DNA from: JBCAXA01 sp038749025
GTDB taxonomy: Bacteria; Pseudomonadota; Gammaproteobacteria; Steroidobacterales; Woeseiaceae
Reading direction: 5' to 3'
NCBI GenBank assembly: GCA_038749025.1
Contig: JBCDIL010000009.1
Span: forward strand, 62,001-126,000
DNA length: 64,000 nucleotides
Of the stretch, positions 31,550 through 40,986 are shown one piece after another; position 1 is the stretch's first letter, and each line of letters opens with the position of its first letter. Below the pieces are notes generated by a model. It saw only the letters and a program-made list of their open reading frames with translations, searched no databases and had not been told where the DNA came from. A program made the position numbers and the translations under genes.

Positions 31550-34327
31550 GTGGCTGTGTTCACCAAAATTTTCGGCAGCCGCAACGATCGGCTGGTAAAG
31601 CAATACCGCAAGACCGTTAAGCGCATTAATCAGCTTGAGGAGTCATTGCAAGCGCTGGACGACCGCGCGCTCGGCGCCAAAACGACCGAGTTCAAAGAGC
31701 GCCACGAGGGTGGTGAGTCACTCGAGCAGCTGTTGCCAGAAGCGTTCGCGGCAGTGCGCGAAGCCGCGAAACGAACACTCGGCCTGCGTCATTACGACGT
31801 CCAGTTGATCGGCGGCATGGTGCTGAACGACGGCAATATCGCTGAGATGCGCACCGGCGAAGGCAAGACGTTGATGGCGACATTGGCGGCGTACCTGAAT
31901 GCGTTGTCGGGGGACGCCGTTCACGTTGTCACCGTCAACGAATACCTGGCCGCTCGCGACGCCGAGTGGATGCGCCCCGTGTACGAGATTCTCAGTCTTT
32001 CCGTTGCCGTCGCCCGCAGCGGCCAGGGGCCGGAGGAAAAACGTCAGGCGTATGCCGCCGACATTGTTTACGCGACCAACAACGAACTCGGGTTCGATTA
32101 TTTACGCGATAACCTGGCATTCAGGCTAGAGGACCGCGCCCAGCGCTCGCTCGGATTTGCCGTTGTCGACGAGGTCGATTCCATCTTGATCGACGAAGCG
32201 CGTACGCCGCTCATCATCTCTGGACCGTCGCAAGAGTCGACCGATCTCTACGTCGCGATCAACAAGCTGGTGCCGAAGCTCAAGCAACAGATGGCCGAAG
32301 AGGCCGACCCTGAAGCTGGGATCGAGCCGGGCGATTTTTGGGGCGATGAGAAATCGAAGCAGGTCCATCTGACCGAAGACGGCCTCCAAAAGATTGAAGG
32401 CTTGATGCACGACGCCGAGTTGCTGGACGAAGACGCTAGTCTTTACGACGCCAGCAACATTCGCTTGATGCACCACCTGACCGCCGCACTGCGCGCGCAC
32501 ACGCTGTATCAGCGCAACGTCGCCTACATCGTGCAGAATAAACAAATCGTCATTGTTGACGAGTTCACCGGTCGCACGATGCCGGGCCGGCGTTGGTCCG
32601 ACGGTCTGCACCAAGCGATCGAAGCCAAAGAAAACGTTCCGGTCAAGGAAGAGAATCAGACTGTCGCGTCGATTACTTTTCAGAATTTTTTCCGTATGTA
32701 CGACAAGTTGTCGGGCATGACGGGAACGGCTGACACCGAGGCCTTCGAGTTTCAACAGATCTACGGCCTCGAAGTGGTCGTCATTCCGACGCATAAACCG
32801 ATGGTCCGTGAGGACAACCCGGACCTCGTATTTTTGAATCAACACGACAAGTTCGAAGCGATTATCGAAGACATCGAGTCGTGTCGAGAGCGTCAACAGC
32901 CCGTGCTGGTCGGTACGACATCGATTGAAACGTCGGAGTTGCTGTCCGATGCGCTGAAGAAAAAGTCGATTCCGCACGAAGTGTTGAACGCGAAGCAACA
33001 CGAGCGCGAGGCGGACATCGTTGCGGATGCTGGCAAGCCGGGTGCCGTGACCATCGCCACCAACATGGCCGGCCGCGGTACCGACATAGTCTTGGGCGGC
33101 AACCTCGACGCTGAACTCGCTCGCCTTGACGATGGTGAGGGCGGGTCTGCAGCGCGGGGAGTCTGGGAAACTCGTCACCAGCAGGTACTCGACGCCGGCG
33201 GGCTACACATTATCGGTACCGAGCGGCACGAGTCACGCCGAATCGACAACCAACTACGCGGTCGTTCCGGACGCCAGGGCGATCCGGGTTCCAGTCGCTT
33301 CTATTTGTCGATGGAAGATACGTTAATGCGGATCTTCGGTGACCCGAACCGTACCAAAGGCTTGCTGCAACGCTTCGGGATGAAAGAGGGTGAAGCAATC
33401 GAGAGCCCCTTGTTATCGCGCCAGATCGAGAAAGCGCAACGCAAGGTTGAATCGCATAATTTCGATATTCGTAAAAGCCTGTTGGAGTATGACGACGTCG
33501 CCAACGATCAACGCCGTGTTGTCTACAGCCAGCGTGCGGAGTTAATGGAGGCGGACGATATCGAAGAGTCGGTCGCCGCGATTCGTGAAGAAGTCGTCGA
33601 CAATGTCATCAGTCAGCACATACCGCCTGGTAGTCTCGACGAGCAATGGGACGCCGAAGGCCTTGAGCGTGCGCTCGCCAACGAGTTTGGCTTGGAATTG
33701 CGGATCGGTTTCTGGATCGAGAACGAGAAAAGTCTCAACGAGGCGGGGCTGCGTAAGCGAATTCTTGACGAAGCCGATCGCGCGTATGCGGCCAAGGTCG
33801 CCGAATACGGTCCGGAAACCGTTCGTCAGCTCGAAAAAGCGTTGATGCTGCAACAGCTCGATCAGCGCTGGAAGGAACACCTCGCGGCAATGGACTACTT
33901 GCGCCAGGGCATTGGTCTTCGTGCGTTCGCGCAAAAAAACCCGAAACAAGAATACAAGCGCGAAGCGTTCGAATTGTTTGGTGACCTGCTTGAGCAGGTC
34001 AAACACGAGACCATTTCGTTGCTGGCCCGTATGCGCGTTCGCAGCCAAGAAGAGGTCGCCGAACTTGAGGCGCAACGCCAACGCGCAGAGAAGCTGAAGT
34101 TCCAACACGCCAGTGCGGCATCAGCCTTAGCAGGCGGGGGAGCCGCTGCCGCCAGTGCGGGCGGCGGAGCGGCGTTGCCTGCCGGTGATCCGCGTATGGC
34201 ACCGCGACCGGCGCCACCGGCCGATGCGGCGCCGTTCAAGCGGGCCGAGCGAAAAGTTGGGCGGAATGAACCATGCCCCTGCGGGTCTGGTAAAAAATAC
34301 AAGCAATGCCACGGTAAGCTCAATTGA
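31550..34327 (+). CDS. secA: Protein translocase ATPase SecA
   Basis: SecA drives preproteins through SecYEG. I chose the GTG at 31550, preceded by TCAGGAG, which gives the standard start AVFTKIFGSRNDR; an in-frame TTG at 31532 lies before the ribosome-binding site. The 925-residue protein has Walker A in MRTGEGKTLMATL (GEGKT 103-107), FDYLRDN, the DEVDSILIDEARTPLIISG motif, ATNMAGRGTDIVLGG, helical scaffold and wing domains, an Ala/Gly-rich linker, and a C-terminal zinc motif with Cys909, Cys911, Cys920 and His921 that binds SecB and phospholipid. No secM-like gene is upstream; the M23 gene occupies that position. Confidence 0.98.
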   Translation: MAVFTKIFGSRNDRLVKQYRKTVKRINQLEESLQALDDRALGAKTTEFKERHEGGESLEQLLPEAFAAVREAAKRTLGLRHYDVQLIGGMVLNDGNIAEMRTGEGKTLMATLAAYLNALSGDAVHVVTVNEYLAARDAEWMRPVYEILSLSVAVARSGQGPEEKRQAYAADIVYATNNELGFDYLRDNLAFRLEDRAQRSLGFAVVDEVDSILIDEARTPLIISGPSQESTDLYVAINKLVPKLKQQMAEEADPEAGIEPGDFWGDEKSKQVHLTEDGLQKIEGLMHDAELLDEDASLYDASNIRLMHHLTAALRAHTLYQRNVAYIVQNKQIVIVDEFTGRTMPGRRWSDGLHQAIEAKENVPVKEENQTVASITFQNFFRMYDKLSGMTGTADTEAFEFQQIYGLEVVVIPTHKPMVREDNPDLVFLNQHDKFEAIIEDIESCRERQQPVLVGTTSIETSELLSDALKKKSIPHEVLNAKQHEREADIVADAGKPGAVTIATNMAGRGTDIVLGGNLDAELARLDDGEGGSAARGVWETRHQQVLDAGGLHIIGTERHESRRIDNQLRGRSGRQGDPGSSRFYLSMEDTLMRIFGDPNRTKGLLQRFGMKEGEAIESPLLSRQIEKAQRKVESHNFDIRKSLLEYDDVANDQRRVVYSQRAELMEADDIEESVAAIREEVVDNVISQHIPPGSLDEQWDAEGLERALANEFGLELRIGFWIENEKSLNEAGLRKRILDEADRAYAAKVAEYGPETVRQLEKALMLQQLDQRWKEHLAAMDYLRQGIGLRAFAQKNPKQEYKREAFELFGDLLEQVKHETISLLARMRVRSQEEVAELEAQRQRAEKLKFQHASAASALAGGGAAAASAGGGAALPAGDPRMAPRPAPPADAAPFKRAERKVGRNEPCPCGSGKKYKQCHGKLN

Positions 34328-34347
34328 ATTCACCGCGCGGCGCTTAA

Positions 34348-34785
34348 GTGAGCGCGCGAGTTCATATCGACGTCGCCGCCGGCATCTTGGTCGACCGGGA
34401 GCAGCGAATTTTGATCGGCGAACGCCCTGCGAGCGCCAAACATTCGCCGAACTTCTGGGAGTTTCCTGGCGGAAAACTCGAACCCGGCGAAGACGCCGTG
34501 ACCGCATTGGTCCGCGAGCTTGAGGAAGAGCTTGGCGTTGCAGCCATCACCGCTGAGTGGTTGACGACCCGTCACCACAGCTATGCTGAGCGTGATGTGA
34601 CGGTGCACTTTTTTAAAGTGTTGGCGTGGCAGGGTAGGCCGCAATCAATAGAGGGGCAGCGACTGGAGTGGGTGTCTTTAAAGACGTTACCGACTTATCG
34701 TCTGTTACCTGCCGATGTTCCATTGGCGGAGCAACTCGGTGAGCTGTTAGCGCTACCCACGAAGCGACAGTTAACAGACGAATAG
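34348..34785 (+). CDS. mutT: 8-oxo-dGTP diphosphatase MutT
   Basis: A Nudix hydrolase that removes mutagenic 8-oxo-dGTP from the nucleotide pool. The 145-residue product starts at a GTG and has the N-terminal HIDVAAGILVD, RPASAKHSPNFWEFPGGKLEPGE and a perfect Nudix box (GGKLEPGE...RELEEELGV). The secA-mutT order matches E. coli. It is somewhat longer than E. coli MutT (129 residues) because of its C-terminus, which overlaps the convergent zapD by 15 nt. Confidence 0.92.
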   Translation: MSARVHIDVAAGILVDREQRILIGERPASAKHSPNFWEFPGGKLEPGEDAVTALVRELEEELGVAAITAEWLTTRHHSYAERDVTVHFFKVLAWQGRPQSIEGQRLEWVSLKTLPTYRLLPADVPLAEQLGELLALPTKRQLTDE

Positions 34786-35592
34786 ACGAAAGCCGATGTC
34801 TTCAGCCGTCTGTGTTCGCCGGTCGGCACTCATGCCGGAATTCATAAAGCGAATGGTAAAGCGATGTTGCGAACCGCTGATTTCCGGATAAACGCGTTGA
34901 CCATCGATTAACGATACGCGCAACAGCTGACACGATGTCTCGCGGCTGACGTTGTATTGGTACATCCCCTGTTTTGCCAGGCACTCTATCGGTGGCGTTG
35001 ACTCACGGCTTAGCCAGAGCATCTCAGTGACGGCATCGAGCAACGGCCGAAGGTCACCGAACCACGCTTCGAGATCGCGCTGCCGTTCTGGGTACGGTTG
35101 CCGCAACCAAAAACTGTACTCCGGCAGGTCAAATTCGCAGGTTCCGCCTGGTATTGCGCTGCGGTGTTTGATCGCCGACAGGAACTCTGATTCCTTGATG
35201 CGTTGCAAATAGTGCGAGCCTGTGTCGTGCAATGCCCGTTGTGAACCAGCCAGTTGCTCCAGAATACGCGTCAGCTGCACTTGGTCGACGCCCGCCTGCT
35301 CCCGGTATTGACCTAACTGCTGGCTATGGCGTTCCAGTTCTTTCAGGACGTCGGCGCGAACGTCGCCGCGGAGCAGTATCGCCTTAATATCGAGCAAGGT
35401 AGCGATGGCGGCCCGGGATGAAAAATCGGCCTCGTTTTTCATGTGAAAGCGGGCCTGCTCGTACAGGAACTCGAGGCGCAAAAATGTCCGCAACCGCTCG
35501 GTTAGCGGTTGTTCAAAATCGGCTCGGGGCGCGTTACTCGCCGTTGTTTCAGTGCCTGTGGCAGCCCGGATCATGCCGGTATTCTGCGCCAC
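34771..35592 (-). CDS. zapD: Z-ring-associated protein ZapD
   Basis: ZapD bundles FtsZ filaments by binding the FtsZ C-terminal tail, which is intact in this window. The product (273 residues from the GTG at 35592, 267 from the ATG at 35574) matches the family across its helical N-domain (FEQPLTERLRTFLRLEFLYEQ, LLDIKAILLRGDVRADVLKELERH) and C-terminal beta domain (CEFDLPEYSFWL, YPEISGSQHRFTIRFM). E. coli ZapD is 247 residues, so the first 20 or so may be extra. It lies between coaE and mutT, as in E. coli, but the small yacG gene usually beside it is absent. Confidence 0.92.
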   Translation of the reverse strand: MAQNTGMIRAATGTETTASNAPRADFEQPLTERLRTFLRLEFLYEQARFHMKNEADFSSRAAIATLLDIKAILLRGDVRADVLKELERHSQQLGQYREQAGVDQVQLTRILEQLAGSQRALHDTGSHYLQRIKESEFLSAIKHRSAIPGGTCEFDLPEYSFWLRQPYPERQRDLEAWFGDLRPLLDAVTEMLWLSRESTPPIECLAKQGMYQYNVSRETSCQLLRVSLIDGQRVYPEISGSQHRFTIRFMNSGMSADRRTQTAEDIGFRLFVC

Positions 35593-35641
35593 CTAAGTGG
35601 ATGAGAGCAAACCTGTTGCCGACAGGCGACGGTTCCGACTA

Positions 35642-36250
35642 TTACAGCGCAGCGAGTAGGCTGTAAAAGTGATGCAGTGCATCAATCTCGCGCTCGAGTT
35701 TTTCGGGAGACCGGTCGTTGACGACCAGATCATCGGCGGCCCGGCGGCGCTCCTCACGGCTAATTTGCGCGGCCAACATGGCGTCCGCCAGCTTGGCATC
35801 GACGTTATCGCGGGCCATTAACCGTTCGCGTTGTAGTGCAATAGGGCAATCGATCACCAGAATACGATCGACATCATCCCGCAACGGGGATTCGACCAGC
35901 AGCGGAACGACCAACACGCAGTACAACCCGGTCGTGGCCGCAATTTGCTCGACCGCGCGGGCCCGAATCCGGGGGTGTGTGATCGCCTCTAACGCTTGGC
36001 GTTCTCGCGGGTCGGCGAAAACGCGCTCGCGTAACACACGCCGGTTGAGTCGACCGCCGTCGCCGATGACTGCCGGTCCAAATCGTTCCGCGATATCGGC
36101 TAGGGCAGGTTGCCCGGGCTCCACGATATCGCGAGCTAACAAGTCGGTGTCGACAACGCTCACACCGTGTCTCGCGAAGCGATTCGAGGCGAGTGTCTTA
36201 CCACTGGCGACACCCCCAGTGAGTCCGACGACAAAGCGACGTATTGCCAT
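35642..36250 (-). CDS. coaE: Dephospho-CoA kinase
   Basis: CoaE phosphorylates dephospho-CoA in the last step of coenzyme A synthesis. The 202-residue P-loop kinase has Walker A GLTGGVASGKT at its start, VVDTDLLARDIVEPG, the HPRIRARA segment, VVPLLVES and the lid-region RLMARDNVD. Its start lies 1 nt from the pilD stop, so it is probably expressed from the pilBCD transcript, a common arrangement in pilus-bearing gammaproteobacteria. Confidence 0.95.
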   Translation of the reverse strand: MAIRRFVVGLTGGVASGKTLASNRFARHGVSVVDTDLLARDIVEPGQPALADIAERFGPAVIGDGGRLNRRVLRERVFADPRERQALEAITHPRIRARAVEQIAATTGLYCVLVVPLLVESPLRDDVDRILVIDCPIALQRERLMARDNVDAKLADAMLAAQISREERRRAADDLVVNDRSPEKLEREIDALHHFYSLLAAL

Positions 36251-36251
36251 A

Positions 36252-37142
36252 CTAAGTTGGCATGAACGTGGTTGAGTACCAAGCGATTAGGTCATTGCCG
36301 GCCACCATCGCGAGCCAGCCGGCAGCCGCCAGGTATGGACCGAACGGAATGGGCAATTGTTTATCACGGCCCATGAAAATAATCATCGACAATCCAACGA
36401 TTGAGCCAACGCCGGCGCTGAGCAAAATGATAATAGGCAGTTTACTGATCCCCAGCCACGCACCGAACAGGCCGAGTAACTTGAAGTCTCCATTACCCAT
36501 GCCTTCTTTGCCGCGCAGCAGTAGGTACAGTTTCGAAACCGACCAAAGACTTAAGTAGCCGACCACCGCACCGATGATGGCCGCACTCGGTTCGATGAGT
36601 AAAACATCGGCATTCTCAAGGCCGTGTGTCAGTGACAACAACAAACCGAACCATAGAAACGGTAAGACAATCGAGTCAGGTAAAAACTGCGTATCGAAAT
36701 CGATCATCGCTAACGCGATCAATGCGTAGGTCAGCAAGACTGCCGCAAGCCCTTCAATACCGAAACCGAAGCGCCAAGCGGCAATGGATGCCAATGTGGC
36801 GGTAACTAGCTCCACAAGGGGGTAGCGAATACTAATTTTTGTCCCGCACGCGCTGCACTGTCCGCGTAGAAAGAGATAGCTGATGACCGGGATATTCTCC
36901 AACGCCGTAATCTGGTGACCGCATTGTTGGCAGCGCGATCGGGGCACCATCAAATTAAACGGTGGTTGTTGTGGCGGCTCACGGCCCTCAATTAACGCCG
37001 CTTCTACTTCCCATTCGCGTTGCATCATGACCGGCAAGCGATAGATGACGACGTTCAAGAAACTGCCTATTAGCAGCGAGAACACGAACACGATGGCGAC
37101 GAACACGGTCGGGTTCGAAGCGAGTAATTGAACGATAGTCAT
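36252..37142 (-). CDS. pilD: Type IV prepilin peptidase and N-methyltransferase
   Basis: PilD cleaves the leader from prepilins and methylates the new N-terminal Phe. The 296-residue polytopic protein has the N-terminal GSFLNVVIYRLP motif, a cytoplasmic zinc loop with two Cys pairs (Cys71/Cys74 and Cys96/Cys99), and the aspartyl protease residues in MIDFDTQFLPD (Asp148/Asp150) and GNGDFKLLG (Asp219). Both pilins in this locus carry the GF cleavage site it needs. It follows pilC by 136 bp and nearly abuts coaE. Confidence 0.95.
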   Translation of the reverse strand: MTIVQLLASNPTVFVAIVFVFSLLIGSFLNVVIYRLPVMMQREWEVEAALIEGREPPQQPPFNLMVPRSRCQQCGHQITALENIPVISYLFLRGQCSACGTKISIRYPLVELVTATLASIAAWRFGFGIEGLAAVLLTYALIALAMIDFDTQFLPDSIVLPFLWFGLLLSLTHGLENADVLLIEPSAAIIGAVVGYLSLWSVSKLYLLLRGKEGMGNGDFKLLGLFGAWLGISKLPIIILLSAGVGSIVGLSMIIFMGRDKQLPIPFGPYLAAAGWLAMVAGNDLIAWYSTTFMPT

Positions 37143-37278
37143 GACGTTATCGGTCGTTTGCGAGCGCTAACTCAACGATATTTACGGTGCCAATGGATTC
37201 GGCAGCAAGCAACGTTCGACGACGTTTTTCAGTGAACGATAACGGTCAATTCGAACCGCGCCATACGGCGCGTTTTCG

Positions 37279-38496
37279 TCAGACCACCGCGCCCATTTTG
37301 AAGATCGGCAAATACATCGCGATGACAAGGCCGCCGACAAGCACGCCCAGAATCGCCATGATCAACGGCTCGAGCAATGAACTCATGCTGTCTACAGCGG
37401 CGTCGACATCTTCTTCGTAGAAATCGGCGACCTTGCCCGACATCTCATCAAGTGAACCGGACTCTTCACCAACCGCCACCATTTGAATAACCATATTGGG
37501 GAACAGGCTGGTGTTCTCCATGGCTTGTTGCAGGCGCTGACCGGTCGCGACCTCATCCCGCATCCGCATGACACCTTCTGCGAAAACGATGTTACCTGTC
37601 GCACCTGATACCGACTCGAGTGCTTCAACCAAAGGTACACCGGCAGCAAACATGGTCGACAGCGTGCGCGCGTAGCGAGCGATGGCCGATTTCTCAAGAA
37701 TCGGACCGACAATCGGCACCTTGAGTGCCATCCGGTCCAAGAAATGCTGAAATTTTCTTGAACGCTTCTTGAAGTACAAAAATGTATAAATGGCGGCAAC
37801 CAGGCCGATCGCCAGTATCCACCCTTGGGTTCGCACGAACACCGACAGATCGATGACCATGCGCGTGAATCCAGGCAAATCCGCACCGAAGCCAACGAAG
37901 AGGTCCTCGAATGCCGGAATCACAAAAATCAGCAGAATCACGGTGACGATCAACGCAACGACCATAACGGCCGCTGGGTAGAACAAGGCTTTCTTGATCT
38001 TTTTCTTAATCGCTTCCGTCTTTTCTTTGTAGGTCGCGATTTTGTCGAGCAACGTTTCGAGAGCACCGGCTTGCTCACCGGCTTCGACGAGATTTACAAA
38101 CAGATCGTCGAAGTGCAGGGGGTGCTTTGCCAGCGCCTCGTGCAGTGAACTACCGCCCTCGACACTCGCTTTGATATCGAGGATGAGTTTTTGCATCGCC
38201 GGGTTCTCGTGGCCGTTGCCGACGATCTCAAACGATTGCACCAGCGGGATACCGGCCGCCATCATCGTTGCCAGCTGCCGCGAGAAAATAGCGATATCGG
38301 CTGGGGTTATCTTGCCCTGGCTTTTGAACAGGGTGGACTGCTTGCGGATGGTCTTCGGTACAACGCCCTGGCGACGCAGTTCCGCGCGCACCGCAGCTTC
38401 GCTGGCAGCCAAGCTCTTACCCTTGACCTTATTACCTTTGCGATCGGTGCCTTCCCAGGTATAGGGAATCTGCGCAACTGTTGCCGCTTCTGCCAT
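37279..38496 (-). CDS. pilC: Type IV pilus inner-membrane platform protein PilC
   Basis: PilC is the inner-membrane platform coupling the PilB/PilT motors to pilin insertion and removal. The 405-residue product has two repeated T2SSF domains: the first with FSRQLATMMAAGIPLVQSFEI and FVNLVEAGEQAGALETLLDKIA, the second with YARTLSTMFAAGVPLVEALE and MVAVGEESGSLDEMSGKVADFYEE, and three membrane helices, ending in PIFKMGAVV. It starts 14 nt after pilB. Confidence 0.96.
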   Translation of the reverse strand: MAEAATVAQIPYTWEGTDRKGNKVKGKSLAASEAAVRAELRRQGVVPKTIRKQSTLFKSQGKITPADIAIFSRQLATMMAAGIPLVQSFEIVGNGHENPAMQKLILDIKASVEGGSSLHEALAKHPLHFDDLFVNLVEAGEQAGALETLLDKIATYKEKTEAIKKKIKKALFYPAAVMVVALIVTVILLIFVIPAFEDLFVGFGADLPGFTRMVIDLSVFVRTQGWILAIGLVAAIYTFLYFKKRSRKFQHFLDRMALKVPIVGPILEKSAIARYARTLSTMFAAGVPLVEALESVSGATGNIVFAEGVMRMRDEVATGQRLQQAMENTSLFPNMVIQMVAVGEESGSLDEMSGKVADFYEEDVDAAVDSMSSLLEPLIMAILGVLVGGLVIAMYLPIFKMGAVV

Positions 38497-38510
38497 CTCG
38501 AATATCCCGT

Positions 38511-40229
38511 TTATTCAATCGTGACGCGATTGATTTCTTCGAGGCTTGTAATCCCGTCCATGACTTTTTGCAGGCCCGCACGGCGCAAATCCCAGACGCC
38601 CTCTTTTTCCGCCTGTTGTGCAATCTGCATCGCGTTGCCGCCTTCCATGATGATCCGGCCCATTTCCTCACTGACTTCCATCACCTGGAAAATGCCCGCC
38701 CTGCCTTTGTAGCCGTCCGTGCAGGAATTGCAACCAACGGGGCCGAAAACTGTGACTCCGGCCTCTATATCCGCCTCGGTGAAGCCTTCTTTCAACAACG
38801 CCTCGCGCGGAACATCACGCTGCTCTTTGCAATTGTTGCAGAGCCGGCGCGCGAGCCGTTGGGCGATGATTAGGCTAACGGACGTCGCGATCGCGTACGG
38901 CTTGACGCCCATATCGACCATACGCGTCAGCGTTTTCGGTGCATCGTTCGTATGCAGTGTCGACAACACCAAGTGGCCTGTCTGCGCGGCCTTAATCGCG
39001 ATCTCGGCGGTTTCGAGGTCACGAATCTCACCGACCATGATCACGTCTGGATCCTGGCGCAGGAAGGCTTTCAAAGCCGATGCGAAGGTCAGACCGACCT
39101 TCGGGTTAACGTTAACCTGGTTGATGCCCGGCAGGTTGATTTCTGACGGGTCTTCCGCGGTCGAAATATTGCGGTCCTCGGTATTGAGGATGTTGAGACC
39201 CGTGTACAGCGACACGGTCTTACCGCTACCGGTTGGCCCGGTCACGAGGATCATGCCGTACGGCTTCTTCAGGTGTTTCTCGTACAGCTTGCGTTGCAGG
39301 TCTTCGTAACCGAGTGCCTCGATACCGAGCTGTGCGCTCGATGGATCGAGGATACGCAAGACGATTTTTTCGCCAAACAGCGTTGGGCAGGTATTAACAC
39401 GAAAGTCGATGGCGCGGTTTTTCGACAGCCGCATTTTGATACGGCCATCTTGCGGTACGCGTCGTTCCGCAATGTCGAGTCGCGACATGACTTTCAGGCG
39501 TGCCGAAATCTTGCCGGCCAACGCTGCCGGTGGTTGGGCGATCTCTTTTAATACGCCATCCTGGCGCGTGCGCACGCGAAAGTATTTTTCGTACGGTTCG
39601 AAATGGATGTCGGACGCGCCGCGTTTGATGGCATCGACGAGGACCTTATTGACAAAACGGACCACTGGCGCGTCTTCGACTTCGTCGCGCGTTACGTCAT
39701 CCATTTCCTCTTCGCCGCTTTGAACGTCGAGGTTCTCGAGATCGAAATCCTCGTCATCGAAAGCAGCCATGCTAGTGTCGACCGCTTCGAGCGCTTTCGA
39801 CACTTGTTCTTCGAGCTTGTCTTGTTCGACCACAATCGGGTCGACGCGCATGCTCGTCTGGAATTTGATTTCGTCAACGGCAGCGAGATTGGTCGGGTCG
39901 GCTAAGGCGATAAACAAGCGCTTACCGCGAAGACCAATCGGCAGCACACGGTGCTTGGAAAGGAGTTTTTGATCGACCTGACGGACGACGTCGAGGTCGA
40001 GGTCCATCGCTTCGAGATCGAGTAGCGGGACGCCGAATTCGTGCGACGCGGCGACTGCGACGGCGCGCGCATCGGCCAGCTCTTTCTCGACCAAAAACGC
40101 GACGATCGATTGGTTAGCCGCGCGAGCTTCCTCCAGCGCCGTCGTTATCGTCTCCGGCGGGACAATACCGTCCTGGACCAGCCGACGGGGCAGGCCACTG
40201 AGAGACGATTGAGAAGCGGTTACGGCCAT
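38511..40229 (-). CDS. pilB: Type IV pilus extension ATPase PilB
   Basis: PilB is the cytoplasmic hexameric ATPase that powers pilus assembly. The 572-residue product has an N-terminal MshEN-type domain (LSGLPRRLVQDGIV and the SKHRVLPIG region), Asp box RGASDIHFEPYE, Walker A GPTGSGKT (331-338), DPDVIMVGEIRD, the His box TGHLVLSTLHTND, and a tetracysteine zinc site (CNNCKE and CNSCTDG). MshEN domains bind c-di-GMP in related ATPases such as MshE; whether this one does cannot be read with certainty. It lies between the pilins and pilC. Confidence 0.96.
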   Translation of the reverse strand: MAVTASQSSLSGLPRRLVQDGIVPPETITTALEEARAANQSIVAFLVEKELADARAVAVAASHEFGVPLLDLEAMDLDLDVVRQVDQKLLSKHRVLPIGLRGKRLFIALADPTNLAAVDEIKFQTSMRVDPIVVEQDKLEEQVSKALEAVDTSMAAFDDEDFDLENLDVQSGEEEMDDVTRDEVEDAPVVRFVNKVLVDAIKRGASDIHFEPYEKYFRVRTRQDGVLKEIAQPPAALAGKISARLKVMSRLDIAERRVPQDGRIKMRLSKNRAIDFRVNTCPTLFGEKIVLRILDPSSAQLGIEALGYEDLQRKLYEKHLKKPYGMILVTGPTGSGKTVSLYTGLNILNTEDRNISTAEDPSEINLPGINQVNVNPKVGLTFASALKAFLRQDPDVIMVGEIRDLETAEIAIKAAQTGHLVLSTLHTNDAPKTLTRMVDMGVKPYAIATSVSLIIAQRLARRLCNNCKEQRDVPREALLKEGFTEADIEAGVTVFGPVGCNSCTDGYKGRAGIFQVMEVSEEMGRIIMEGGNAMQIAQQAEKEGVWDLRRAGLQKVMDGITSLEEINRVTIE

Positions 40230-40365
40230 TCGCTAGCAGATACCTTCCGAACGAAGCGGTCAGACTAAACGTAATGCGTAAGTGTCACTGATCGCGCAAA
40301 TGACTACAACCACGTTTCGTGCGGCCTTTCACAGTTTTGCCGCCGGGCCGCAACGATTCAGGCCT

Positions 40366-40908
40366 TTACGGCCGGCAAGCGGCGGGCAGGTACTGATTCG
40401 GAACTGTGGTGGCGATGAAAGCGGCCTGTACCGGCGTTCCCGTACCCATCAGCTGGGCCGGTGCAGCTGGGGCGCCCGCGTTGCCGCAGCGCCATACAAC
40501 CGACGATTGGTTCGCCGCATAAGGCGTCAAAGACAGCACTCCGCCGTCGATAATCCGATTGACCTCATTGCCAAAAGTAACATCGATACGGCCGTTAACC
40601 ACGTTTACGCTCTCAACGTATTTGCCGGATGTATCGGTGGGTAAAGCCGTCATACCGGCGGCCAAGCGGTTGGCAGGTGCCTCACCGTCGTTAAGAAACG
40701 CGTCGACCACTGGGACTTTGGCGTGCGCCGCCATGTTCATCCCTTCAGTGACTTGGGCGCGCACGGTATAGGCTTCGTAGGCCGGTATCGCGATCGCCGC
40801 CAGAATGCCGATGATCGCAACGACGATCATCAATTCAATCAACGTAAAGCCACCAGATTGTCGCGGTAATTCGTCCATCATGTGATCTATGTCGGTACTT
40901 ATGTTCAT
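40366..40908 (-). CDS. Type IV pilin-like protein (second pilin)
   Basis: A type IVa pilin with the conserved cleavage region GG^FTLIELMIVVAIIGILAAIAIPAY and Glu5 of the mature form. The mature protein is about 160 residues with two Cys (in VVWRCGN and at ACRP) for the C-terminal disulfide loop. The ATG at 40908 gives a 20-residue leader, long for type IVa; ATGs at 40881 and 40878 would give 11 or 10. No Shine-Dalgarno is evident before any of them. A strong terminator lies just upstream. It resembles the neighbouring pilin throughout, so it is probably a duplicate that has diverged: a minor pilin or an alternative major pilin. Confidence 0.88.
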   Translation of the reverse strand: MNISTDIDHMMDELPRQSGGFTLIELMIVVAIIGILAAIAIPAYEAYTVRAQVTEGMNMAAHAKVPVVDAFLNDGEAPANRLAAGMTALPTDTSGKYVESVNVVNGRIDVTFGNEVNRIIDGGVLSLTPYAANQSSVVWRCGNAGAPAAPAQLMGTGTPVQAAFIATTVPNQYLPAACRP

Positions 40909-40921
40909 TTTCTGAGGGCAC

Positions 40922-40949
40922 AAAAAAGGGCTCTCAAATGAGAGCCCTT
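40922..40949 (-). terminator. Intrinsic terminator of pilA
   Basis: On the minus strand a perfect 10 bp stem (AAGGGCTCTC / GAGAGCCCTT) with an ATTT loop is followed directly by six T residues. It lies after the pilA stop and ends about 14 nt before the ATG of the second pilin, so it should end most pilA transcripts there. Confidence 0.9.
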
Positions 40950-40986
40950 CCTTGGGTCTTGCTCGTATCCTGCTTAAGCGCGTGCC

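Noticed and set aside
32126..33178. 350-codon open frame on the minus strand opposite secA
   Set aside because: It lies wholly within secA, has no recognisable domain, and its composition (many Arg, Val, Asp and His) is what antisense of a GC-biased gene gives.
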